Assembly: GCA_964401455.1 (NCBI GenBank)
Contig: CAYNYI010000006.1
Location: forward strand, 1-48,659
Reading direction: 5' to 3'
From: CAYNYI01 sp964401455
GTDB taxonomy: Bacteria; Fibrobacterota; OXYB2-FULL-49-7; CAYNYI01
DNA: 48,659 bases
In this document: positions 40,640-47,519 of the stretch, piece after piece
Position numbering within the stretch: position 1 is the first letter of the stretch
Layout of the letters: each line of letters starts with the position of its first letter
Position numbers and translations under genes: made by a program
The notes under the pieces: generated by a model
The model's database searches: none
The model's input: the letters and a program-made list of their open reading frames with translations, nothing else
What the model was told of the DNA's origin: nothing

Positions 40640-41923
40640 ATGGAGAAAAAGCAGTTGAAAAAAATCGGTTTTATCTCAACCCGGATTTCCGGAACAGACG
40701 GCGTATCTCTTGAGATAGAAAAATGGGCTTCTGTATTAGAGGCAATGGGGTTCAAATGCTTCTATTTCGCCGGAGAACTGGATAGACCCGCCGAAAGGTC
40801 TCTTAAATGCCCGCTTGCTCATTTCAAACATCCTGAGATTGAAAGAATAAATCATGCGGCTTTTCGTAAAGTAATCCGACCGGAATCACTTACGCTGAGG
40901 ATATTACGAGCAAAAAATAAAATTAAAAGTTCGCTAAAAAGATTTATAAAGCAGCTCAATATCGACATTATAATCGTCGAAAATGCCCTTGCAATTCCGG
41001 TAAACCTGCCTCTTGGTCTGGCCTGTACAGAATACATTGCAGAATCGGGCATTCCGACAATCGCCCATAATCATGATTTTTACTGGGAGCGAAAAAGGTT
41101 TTCCGTCAACTGTGTCTGGGACTATCTAAACAATTCATTTCCTCCGAGACATCCCTTTGTACGTCATGTAGTAATAAATTCGGACGGCCGAAGTCAGCTT
41201 GCTCTGCGCCGCGCGGTCTCTGCGGTTGTTATACCTAATGTCATGGATTATGAATCTTCTCCTTCAGAACCTGATTCATATTCAAAAACCGTAAAAAAAG
41301 ATCTCGGAATATCTCCGGATGAATACTTTATACTGCAGCCGACCCGAATAGTCCAAAGAAAGGGAATAGAGCATGCCGTAGAACTCATTAAAAGACTCGA
41401 AAACAGGAAAATCAAGGCGAAACTTGTTATTTCTCATGCTTCAGGCGACGAAGGCGGAGAATATGAAAACAGAATAAGAGAATACAGCCGTTTTTTAAAT
41501 GTAAATACTATTTTTGTTTCAGGTCAAATAGGCGAAAGAAGGGGAACAGCACCTGACGGGAAAAAGATATACAGCTTGTCCGATGTATATCCGTTTGCGG
41601 ATTTCATTACATATCCCTCTGCTTTCGAGGGTTTCGGTAATGCGTTTCTTGAGGCAGTCTTTTTTAAAAAACCCGTACTGATAAACAACTATTCGATATA
41701 TGCAAATGACATAAAGCCCAAAGGTTTTGATGTTGTTGAAATAGATGATTACCTAACAGAAACCGCTGTCAAAAAAGTAGAGAAACTTTTAAAACAGCCC
41801 GAATCAAGGAAAGAGATTACTGAAAAAAATTATGCACTTGCTTTGAAGTATTTCAGTTATTCGGTACTCAGAAGAAAACTCTCGGGTATAATTTCAGATT
41901 TTTTCGGTGAGGAGTATGAGTAG
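40640..41923 (+). CDS. family 4 glycosyltransferase (GT-B)
   Basis: A 427-residue GT-B enzyme. The N-terminal domain has the acceptor-site pattern ISGTDGVSLEIEKWASVLEAMG. The C-terminal donor domain has FILQPTRIVQRKGIEHAVELIKRL and YPSAFEGFGNAFLEAVFF, the GT4 nucleotide-sugar motif ExxGxxxxE. IAHNHDFYWERKRF is also typical of GT4 members acting on small polar acceptors such as glycerate or trehalose. Product unknown. The terminator upstream means it needs its own promoter or readthrough. The sigma54-activator gene starts at the base after its stop. Confidence 0.82.
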   Translation: MEKKQLKKIGFISTRISGTDGVSLEIEKWASVLEAMGFKCFYFAGELDRPAERSLKCPLAHFKHPEIERINHAAFRKVIRPESLTLRILRAKNKIKSSLKRFIKQLNIDIIIVENALAIPVNLPLGLACTEYIAESGIPTIAHNHDFYWERKRFSVNCVWDYLNNSFPPRHPFVRHVVINSDGRSQLALRRAVSAVVIPNVMDYESSPSEPDSYSKTVKKDLGISPDEYFILQPTRIVQRKGIEHAVELIKRLENRKIKAKLVISHASGDEGGEYENRIREYSRFLNVNTIFVSGQIGERRGTAPDGKKIYSLSDVYPFADFITYPSAFEGFGNAFLEAVFFKKPVLINNYSIYANDIKPKGFDVVEIDDYLTETAVKKVEKLLKQPESRKEITEKNYALALKYFSYSVLRRKLSGIISDFFGEEYE

Positions 41924-42961
41924 ATGGACAACACATTAAAATTCCACTCTACAAAGAACAGCCTTATGAAGCAGGTGTACCGAAGAATTCATGCATCAGC
42001 GCCTTACAATACTACAATCCTGCTCATGGGCGAAACAGGTACGGGCAAAACCGAGCTTGCAAGGTATATTCATTCTCTGAGTAAATCAAAAAACGGCCCC
42101 TTCCTTACTTTGCACTGCGGTTCCATTCCGGAAACTCTTATAGAATCGGAACTTTTCGGCCATGAAAAAGGCGCATTTACCGGCGCGATAAAAAAAACAA
42201 AAGGCAAATTCGAACAGGCGGCAAATGGTACTCTTTTTCTTGATGAGATCGGAACTATGAGCCCTCAGGCCCAAGTACGGCTGCTGCGCGTTCTTCAGAA
42301 CGGAACCTTTCAAAGGGTAGGAGGCGACAGTGAACTGAAATCCGGGGCCAGAATAATTGCTGCGGGCAATTCCGATTTTGATGAGCTCTGTGAAAGCGGC
42401 CTGTTTCGTAAAGACCTCTACTATAGAATAAGCGCCTATCCTATTATACTTCCTCCTCTGAGAGAGCGCTCTGAAGATATTAAACCGCTATCTTTATCTA
42501 TTCTAAATGGCCTTAATATGGGTAACCATTCATCTAAATTCTTTTCCGGTGATGAAGTTTTTAAGCTCTTGATTCAATACTCCTGGCCGGGAAATATACG
42601 GGAGCTGGAGAACTTGATTGAACGGGCTTACATAAATACAGATTCTGAGTGTATAAAACCGGATTCTTTTACCGAAATAACGGGCTTTGAAAGCTTTAAG
42701 ACAGCTTCTCCCGGCGCTACCTGTGAAGGTACACTGAGAGAATGCAGAGAAACGGGAATAAAAACCCTGGAATCGGAATATCTGACACAAATTTTGAAAA
42801 TCAACGAAGGCCGGATAAAGGAATCTTCCGCAAGCGCGGGCATATCCACAAGACAACTAAGCAAACTTCTAAGACGCCACGGAATTTCTAAAGAGATGTT
42901 TAAATTCCAAAACAGATCAGGAACCACGGGATCCTTTTTTTGCGGCAGACAGGAACTCTGA
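41924..42961 (+). CDS. sigma54-dependent transcriptional activator without receiver domain
   Basis: A 345-residue activator with a complete AAA+ core: Walker A GETGTGKT (36-43), GAFTGA (83-88) in FGHEKGAFTGAIKKTKGKFEQA, Walker B FLDEIG (105-110) and WPGNIREL. The C-terminal HTH is RIKESSASAGISTRQLSKLL. There is no N-terminal sensing domain, so activity must be set by expression or by a partner. It begins directly after the glycosyltransferase stop and is probably translationally coupled to it. The stop codon lies in the centre of a 31-bp palindrome. Confidence 0.92.
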   Translation: MDNTLKFHSTKNSLMKQVYRRIHASAPYNTTILLMGETGTGKTELARYIHSLSKSKNGPFLTLHCGSIPETLIESELFGHEKGAFTGAIKKTKGKFEQAANGTLFLDEIGTMSPQAQVRLLRVLQNGTFQRVGGDSELKSGARIIAAGNSDFDELCESGLFRKDLYYRISAYPIILPPLRERSEDIKPLSLSILNGLNMGNHSSKFFSGDEVFKLLIQYSWPGNIRELENLIERAYINTDSECIKPDSFTEITGFESFKTASPGATCEGTLRECRETGIKTLESEYLTQILKINEGRIKESSASAGISTRQLSKLLRRHGISKEMFKFQNRSGTTGSFFCGRQEL

Positions 42962-42974
42962 GTTCCTGTCTGCC
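42944..42974. repeat. 31-bp near-perfect palindrome over the stop codon
   Basis: Arms GGCAGACAGGAACTC (42944-42958) and GAGTTCCTGTCTGCC (42960-42974) are perfect inverted repeats of 15 bp around one T. The TGA stop of the sigma54 activator is at 42959-42961. No T-run follows on either strand, so it is more likely an mRNA 3' hairpin or a protein-binding site than a standard terminator. Confidence 0.8.
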
Positions 42975-43133
42975 CTATTACCGGAGTGATTTTTCTTTCC
43001 AATTTTTCTGATTTTGTTAATTATTAACAACTTGCCGGCCGAACTACTTTACGGCATAAAAATTGATATACTCTTTTCGGCGATTTGGCCGGAAATTTTC
43101 AACATAAAAAGTTTATGGAGGAGGTGAGGTAAG

Positions 43134-43184
43134 ATGCCTAAGAAAGGTGAAAAAAAAGGAAAAGAGCCGAAGAAGAACAAATAA
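43134..43184 (+). CDS. Lys-rich 16-codon ORF (possible leader peptide)
   Basis: ATG 43134 to TAA 43184 encodes MPKKGEKKGKEPKKNK, 8 Lys in 16 residues. A strong Shine-Dalgarno (GGAGGAGGTGAGG, about 43117-43129) precedes it, which is unlikely by chance for such a short frame. A 9-bp stem-loop follows, with the next gene's ribosome binding site in its loop. It could be a translation-attenuation leader or a small basic protein. Confidence 0.55.
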   Translation: MPKKGEKKGKEPKKNK

Positions 43185-43188
43185 CAAC

Positions 43189-43216
43189 AAGAAATTTAAA
43201 AGGAAGGAAATTTCTT
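43189..43216 (+). promoter_or_regulatory. stem-loop with the ribosome binding site in its loop
   Basis: AAGAAATTT (43189-43197) and AAATTTCTT (43208-43216) form a perfect 9-bp stem. The 10-nt loop contains AAGGAAGG, the ribosome binding site of the gene starting at 43220. It starts 4 nt after the stop of the Lys-rich ORF, so ribosomes on that ORF would influence its folding. Confidence 0.5.
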
Positions 43217-43219
43217 AAA

Positions 43220-43588
43220 ATGACAAGAATTCTGTTTCCCGTCATAACAGCCTTATTAACTTTCCTGCCCGCCTTTTCGCATGAGAACGTTACCGTAACC
43301 GGAATAATAATTCAGCTTGAAGAGGATTCCAAAATTGCCGGAGCCTCCTACGCTGTCCGCAGCGGTGACTGGGAAGAGGAAGAACTCTATTATGTTGAGT
43401 CGGCCGGCGAGATTTCATTAATCGAAGAACTTGCCGGCCGGGAGGTCAGGGTAACAGGCACTGTAAGGTTTGACAATGAAGGGAACCGGCTTATCAGCAT
43501 CACGAACGCCGCAGCTGTCGAAAATTCTGCGGATGAGGAGGATTCTTTTGAAGAAGAGGAATATGACGACTCCTATTATGAAGAATGA
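43220..43588 (+). CDS. exported protein with OB-like domain and acidic tail
   Basis: A 122-residue protein with a signal peptide (RILFPVITALLTFLPAFS). It has an OB-like beta domain (NVTVTGIIIQLEEDSKIAGASYAVR ... GREVRVTGTVRFDNEGNRLISI) and an acidic C-terminal tail (EEDSFEEEEYDDSYYEE). Acidic tails also occur on two other small proteins in the window. Function unknown. A hairpin follows at 43601-43625. Confidence 0.62.
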   Translation: MTRILFPVITALLTFLPAFSHENVTVTGIIIQLEEDSKIAGASYAVRSGDWEEEELYYVESAGEISLIEELAGREVRVTGTVRFDNEGNRLISITNAAAVENSADEEDSFEEEEYDDSYYEE

Positions 43589-43600
43589 ATCAACTTCCTT

Positions 43601-43625
43601 TGGCGCCGGTATTCTTCCGGCGCCA
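43601..43625 (+). terminator. terminator-like GC hairpin
   Basis: TGGCGCCGG (43601-43609) and CCGGCGCCA (43617-43625) form a perfect 9-bp stem with a 7-nt loop, 12 nt after the stop of the exported acidic protein. It is followed by TATTAAAT, not a T-run, so it is a weak or factor-assisted terminator. Confidence 0.6.
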
Positions 43626-43724
43626 TATTAAATATCATACTGCAATTTCAATTGCCGGCTTTTTTCTGAAAATTATCCTGAATTAACTTATTTTTTATAA
43701 AACCTTAAAAAAAAGGCTTTATAT

Positions 43725-44801
43725 ATGCTGAAGTTTTTTCCTAAAATGTCTCATAAAAAAGGGATGCCTCCGGGTTCTCTCGTGCGTGTCGGAGAACCTG
43801 TTACAAATAAAACCGTTGTAGAGCTTATTTCATACGGACCTGACAGGTTCCGCCAGACCTCATGGGACAGCTCATCTGAAAGACCGGCCGGAGCCGCCTT
43901 TAGCAAATCGGAAGACCCGGTTACATGGATTGATATAAACGGACTTTCGGATACAGAGGCAGTAAAAGAAGCGGGCCGGGCTTTTGATCTACACCCTCTT
44001 ATACTTGAAGATATTCTTAATACCGAGCAGCGCCCGAAAGTGGAGGAATACGATGGCTGTCTGTTTATTGTTCTTAAACTGCTTTATTATTCAGAAGGGA
44101 TTCACAATCTGCGCCAGGAACAGATAAGTCTTGTATTAAAGGACGGTCTTGTGCTCAGCTTTCAGGAATCTGACAGGGATTTTCTGCTTCCGGTAAAGGA
44201 GCGCATTTCAAAATCCAAGGGAAGAATCAGACAAAAAGGCGCGGATTATCTTATTTATGCCGTTGCCGACACTGTCGTCGATGAATTTTTTCTTCTTATG
44301 GAAAAAACCGGAGAGAGGATTGAGACTCTTGAAGAAATGACGGTTTCTTCTCCGGGTAAAGATTCAATTTCTGAAATACATTCCCTGAAAAGAAATATGC
44401 TTTACATAAGAAAAATATTATGGCCGCACCGGGAAGTATTCTCCAAACTCAGCAGATATGAGTCTCCGCTTATAAAAAATGATTCGCTCCTTTTTTTCCG
44501 GGATATTCATGATCATGTTATTCAGGTTATTGAGACTGTGGAAATTTCCCGGGACATGATTTCGGGTCTGGTCGATATTTTTCTTTCGAGCCAGAGCAAT
44601 AAGATGAACGACATCATGAAGGTTTTGACAATGTTCGCTTCCATTTTTATTCCTCTTACGTTCATTGCCGGGATTTACGGCATGAATTTCAAAACCATGC
44701 CTGAGCTTGAGTGGGTATGGGGTTATCCCGTTGTTCTCGGCATAATGTTCTTTGCCGCCGGAGGGATGCTTTATTATTTCCGAAAAAAGGGATGGCTGTA
44801 G
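43725..44801 (+). CDS. corA: CorA family Mg2+/Co2+ transporter
   Basis: A 358-residue CorA-type channel. The large N-terminal cytosolic domain has the HPLILEDILNTEQRPKVEEYDG motif. The long stalk helix ends in two membrane helices (VLTMFASIFIPLTFIAGIYGMNF and GYPVVLGIMFFAAGGMLYYF) with the signature YGMNF between them and basic KKGWL at the end. It imports Mg2+ or Co2+ at the inner membrane. A single gene, with no neighbour in its operon. Confidence 0.94.
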   Translation: MLKFFPKMSHKKGMPPGSLVRVGEPVTNKTVVELISYGPDRFRQTSWDSSSERPAGAAFSKSEDPVTWIDINGLSDTEAVKEAGRAFDLHPLILEDILNTEQRPKVEEYDGCLFIVLKLLYYSEGIHNLRQEQISLVLKDGLVLSFQESDRDFLLPVKERISKSKGRIRQKGADYLIYAVADTVVDEFFLLMEKTGERIETLEEMTVSSPGKDSISEIHSLKRNMLYIRKILWPHREVFSKLSRYESPLIKNDSLLFFRDIHDHVIQVIETVEISRDMISGLVDIFLSSQSNKMNDIMKVLTMFASIFIPLTFIAGIYGMNFKTMPELEWVWGYPVVLGIMFFAAGGMLYYFRKKGWL

Positions 44802-44906
44802 GCTCGAAGAATCTTTCTCCCTGAACGTTTAACTCAGCAGCTTTTCTTTTCTATTTTTTTTATTCTTTTTCTCAACAGCGCCATCTGTCGCATAAAAGAT
44901 TTCTAA

Positions 44907-45098
44907 AGAAAAATCGATCCGGATATTGTCTGTAACCGCGCTTTGCAGGCGAAGATGGGGGTCTATTCGGCCAAGGAGAACTTTGAAAGCGCGCTCAGGG
45001 ATTATAATCAGACTGTGGAGATGCTGATTAATACTGTTTCTCTTATGAAGCAGAAGATTCTGGAATTGGAGAAGAATGAAAAGGAACAAATTCAATAA
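44907..45098 (+). pseudogene. C-terminal coiled-coil remnant, S74 chaperone-like
   Basis: A 63-codon frame opening after TAA 44904 without a start codon: GVYSAKENFESALRDYNQTV, then LMKQKILELEKNEKEQIQ and a stop. The heptad-type C-terminus preceded by short polar segments resembles the end of S74-type intramolecular chaperones of tail-fibre-like surface proteins. The assignment is tentative because the catalytic part is absent. Confidence 0.4.
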
Positions 45099-45110
45099 AG
45101 GGTGAATGAG

Positions 45111-45398
45111 ATGGCTATAGAATATCCGAATAACTGCGGAAGCGGTGATGATATGAAAGTTGACGGGATGGTGGGGATCGGGATAACTGATCCAGTCGGC
45201 CATTTACATATTGAAGATAACAGTATTGACACAAATTCTGTCTATTACGGGGTTAGAAATGTCCATACAAAGATAGCCGGATCGACAAATACAGGCGATG
45301 ATATTTATGGTCTGTTTAACAATTTGAACTATAATCACTGTCAACACCGATTTAATATTTCTCAAAAACGCCGAAAAAAAGTTTCCCATTACAGTTAA
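45111..45398 (+). pseudogene. N-terminal remnant of a GIGT-repeat (tail-fibre-like) protein
   Basis: A 95-codon frame with ATG 45111 and AAAGGG upstream. VGIGITDPVGHLHIEDN is the GIGTTxPxxKLHV motif found at the start of tail-fibre-like surface proteins that end in S74 domains. The resemblance is lost after DDIYGLFNNLNYNH; the last 20 codons come from antisense of the neighbouring transposase-like fragment. The gene is cut, probably by that insertion. Confidence 0.5.
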
Positions 45399-45575
45399 AA
45401 AACATGCCGGTTCCCGCGATGATTTCTCCGGATATTCCAACGCGATATTGACAGCTTTCTGTTTCTCCTCCGGTGATATGGCATTCCAGTATTGCCGGCG
45501 GAGACGCTTATTGTCTTCAAGACCGCCATAGCCTTCTTCCTGGTAGTAGCGGTACCACTCATATTTTAGATGACA
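45345..45575 (-). pseudogene. transposase remnant (IS481/IS3-like N-terminal region)
   Basis: On the minus strand the sequence reads YEWYRYYQEEGYGGLEDNKR, then RQYWNAISPEEKQKAVNIAL and EYPEKSSREPACFLT. This matches the HTH and linker region of IS481/IS3-like transposases (YRWYRRYQEEGYEGLED ... WNRISPEVREKVVELALEHPELSPRELA). There is no start and no DDE domain. It lies inside the GIGT-repeat fragment, so it marks an old insertion. Boundaries are approximate. Confidence 0.5.
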
Positions 45576-45853
45576 GGATACACAATCACCTACTATTACC
45601 GTCTAAAAGGGGTAAACGGGGCCCAATTAAAAAGCGACTATTTCGGAGGAAACGAGACTCCCGGGGACCGATGGTCGGTCCAAATAAAAACAGGAAAATA
45701 CAATCCTCAAAAACTTACGGCGGCGAGGCCATGGATTATACATGGGACGCTTCCGGAATACCGGCAGGTGTTTATACGGCAGTTATTGAAACCGGTTATA
45801 ACGGGTCTTCGAGAAAAAGCCATTTAACGAAAAAACTGGCTTTGGTGAAATAA
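45570..45853 (+). pseudogene. C-terminal remnant of a secreted protein with FlgD-like/sorting end
   Basis: Two frames are needed. The first (from 45570) reads TITYYYRLKGVNGAQLKSDY, Fn3-like. The second, ending at 45851-45853, reads DYTWDASGIPAGVYTAVIET followed by SHLTKKLALVK, which is like the terminal domain of FlgD-Ig or type IX-sorted proteins (WD...ASGVYxxxL...KMxLxK). A frameshift lies between them. The gene's body is gone. Confidence 0.5.
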
Positions 45854-45865
45854 ATTTTTCTATCT

Positions 45866-45904
45866 AAATCAGCAAAGAGGTTTTTAAATCCTCTTTGCTG
45901 ATTT
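45866..45904. terminator. bidirectional hairpin terminator, 15-bp stem
   Basis: AAATCAGCAAAGAGG (45866-45880) and CCTCTTTGCTGATTT (45890-45904) form a perfect 15-bp stem with a 9-nt loop. The stop of the minus-strand regulator gene begins at its right edge (45904-45906). T-rich sequence flanks the left side. It can serve both the plus-strand remnant and the regulator gene. Confidence 0.75.
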
Positions 45905-47346
45905 CAGGTAAGCCGTTCGAACATTATGGCTTTTGTTTTAATAAGCCCCCGACTTGTTTTCGCGACCGAAAAATCATTAATTAAAGCATGCGCCAAAAGG
46001 TATCCTGTTGTTTCAAAATCGGGCACACAGCTTGAAATATTTTCCTTAATATATTTCGGGTTGTTTTCAAAACTGACCACGGATAACTTCTCAGGAAGAC
46101 TTATTCCATTACTCCCGGCCCACCTGACAGCCCGTTTGGCTTCATTATCCCTGGTGAACAACCATAAATCAGCATCCCGATTTTCCTGAAAACCCGCAAA
46201 AAGATTTCGAGGTGTCTTCACCATTGACAGTAATTCTGATAAATTCTGTTTACGGTATTTATTAATCCATACAGACTCTTCATAATGATACTTTATTTTT
46301 TCGAGTGCGGCAGAATAATTGGAATCTAAATCACTATTACCAATAATATTCAGAGAAAACCTGAGATCAAGACCAAGACCGTCGGCTTCTGTAAATATTT
46401 TCAATAAAACTCCAATCCATCCCGCGTCCCAAATCCGGTCTTTCTTGCTACCGAAAAAGGCGATACTGCTGAATTTTTTTTCCTTTATAAACTGCGCCGC
46501 TGTTTTCGCCGCGGCAGTGGTTAAATGCCCCTCCTGTATATGAGTACAGGGAATTTGTAAAAAATCACCCCGTTTCCAGTCTGCGACAATTTTAGGCACA
46601 TAACTGTGGGTTTTTTTTTGCCTGTTTTTAATCAACTCCAGACTCGACTTTATTTTCATAGCCTGTCTTTTTTCAAGTGATAAAAAAAGAATGCCGGGGG
46701 GAAAGCTGCCGCTTTTCAGCCATTTTTCTGAAAAACCATTAAAAGAATTCAGTTTTTCAAACCGCATTATAAAACCGTTAAGGAAAAGCTCGTCTCGCAT
46801 TTTAAGATAAAGCGGCTTAAGCTTTCCGCTTGCAAATTTCGTTTCCAGTATTTTTTCACTCTTATAGAAGACCCAGACTTCCAGCTTTCTTTGAACTTTC
46901 TTTTGAAAAGGAGACCCGACCCAGAAAGTTTTACCTGTCTTATATATTCTTCCTCTGTCAGCCAAAATTCTGTAGGCCTTAATCGCGGTAGTTTTTGATA
47001 TTTTGAATGTGATGGAAACTTCTTTAAGAGACGGCATCGCTGTCCCTGTCTTGAATTTGCCCTCATTGAGCATATCCTGAAGGATATCGGCAATATTTTT
47101 GGACGACTCTGAATATAAAAAATTATTTCTGAATTTCTCGTTTTCCGAACTTACATAAGTACCAAATCCCTTCCCTCTGCAGACAAGGTCTTTGTTTTTA
47201 TAAAGCGACATAACTCTTTTTACGGTTTTTTCTGAAACACCCAAAATAGAGGCAATATAAGAATCTTTGGGAAGCTTCTTTCCATGGGAAGAAGTTTCAA
47301 GCTCTTTTTCAAGCCAGTTTTTGACTTTCTCAGACTGTCCCGCCAT
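45904..47346 (-). CDS. transcriptional regulator with two GntR-like winged helices and a sugar-binding-type domain
   Basis: A 480-residue regulator. Residues 1-67 form one winged helix (KLPKDSYIASILGVSEKTVKRVMSLYKNKDLVCRGKGFGTYV). Residues 82-145 form a second (GTAMPSLKEVSITFKISKTTAIKAYRILADRGRIYKTGKTFWVG). The rest resembles a LacI-type periplasmic-binding-protein fold (SSIAFFGSKKDRIWDAGW, DLWLFTRDNEAKRAVRWAGS, KLSVVSFENNP). It likely binds a sugar and controls the divergently transcribed secreted glycoside hydrolase, 173 bp away. Having two DNA-binding domains in one chain is uncommon. Confidence 0.8.
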   Translation of the reverse strand: MAGQSEKVKNWLEKELETSSHGKKLPKDSYIASILGVSEKTVKRVMSLYKNKDLVCRGKGFGTYVSSENEKFRNNFLYSESSKNIADILQDMLNEGKFKTGTAMPSLKEVSITFKISKTTAIKAYRILADRGRIYKTGKTFWVGSPFQKKVQRKLEVWVFYKSEKILETKFASGKLKPLYLKMRDELFLNGFIMRFEKLNSFNGFSEKWLKSGSFPPGILFLSLEKRQAMKIKSSLELIKNRQKKTHSYVPKIVADWKRGDFLQIPCTHIQEGHLTTAAAKTAAQFIKEKKFSSIAFFGSKKDRIWDAGWIGVLLKIFTEADGLGLDLRFSLNIIGNSDLDSNYSAALEKIKYHYEESVWINKYRKQNLSELLSMVKTPRNLFAGFQENRDADLWLFTRDNEAKRAVRWAGSNGISLPEKLSVVSFENNPKYIKENISSCVPDFETTGYLLAHALINDFSVAKTSRGLIKTKAIMFERLT

Positions 47347-47413
47347 ACCCTATTCCAGATTTACTAATGACCTACTTAAGATACTTATAAATACTAAATA
47401 TAACTTGTTTTTA

Positions 47414-47433
47414 AAATATATAACAATATATTT
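47414..47433. promoter_or_regulatory. palindromic candidate operator in a divergent promoter region
   Basis: AAATATAT (47414-47421), AACA, ATATATTT (47426-47433) is a perfect 8-bp inverted repeat, between the regulator gene and the secreted hydrolase gene. It is AT-rich, so chance similarity is possible. It would fit a site for the divergent two-HTH regulator. Confidence 0.4.
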
Positions 47434-47492
47434 AGGTAATATACGCATTCAAAATTATTATTTAGCGTGAAAACCGTTATGGCCTTTTTACA

Positions 47493-47518
47493 AACGGAGG
47501 ACAGGAACGGAGGACAGG
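47493..47518 (+). promoter_or_regulatory. duplicated ribosome binding site
   Basis: AACGGAGGACAGG occurs twice in tandem (47493-47505 and 47506-47518), immediately before ATG 47520. Each copy has a GGAGG core. The near copy has normal spacing; the far copy could act as a standby site or reflect slippage. Confidence 0.7.
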
Positions 47519-47519
47519 T

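Larger units (their letters stand above)
44802..45865. other. gene graveyard between corA and the GntR-like regulator
   Basis: About 1.06 kb without an intact gene. It holds four unrelated fragments in order: a C-terminal coiled-coil fragment (+, 44907-45098), an N-terminal GIGT-repeat fragment (+, 45111-45398), a transposase-like fragment (-, about 45345-45575) and the C-terminus of a secreted protein (+, 45570-45853, frameshifted). Long frames on the opposite strand here are shadows. The first 100 bp after corA show nothing. Confidence 0.55.

Noticed and set aside
42951..42967. LexA-type SOS box in AGGAACTCTGAGTTCCT
   Set aside because: The spacing between GAAC and GTTC is 5, not the 4 of the Gram-positive box, and it lies at the 3' end of a gene.
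45551..45590. CVSCH on the minus strand as a heme c-binding motif
   Set aside because: It lies at the edge of a transposase-like fragment with no signal peptide or cytochrome context; chance occurrence.
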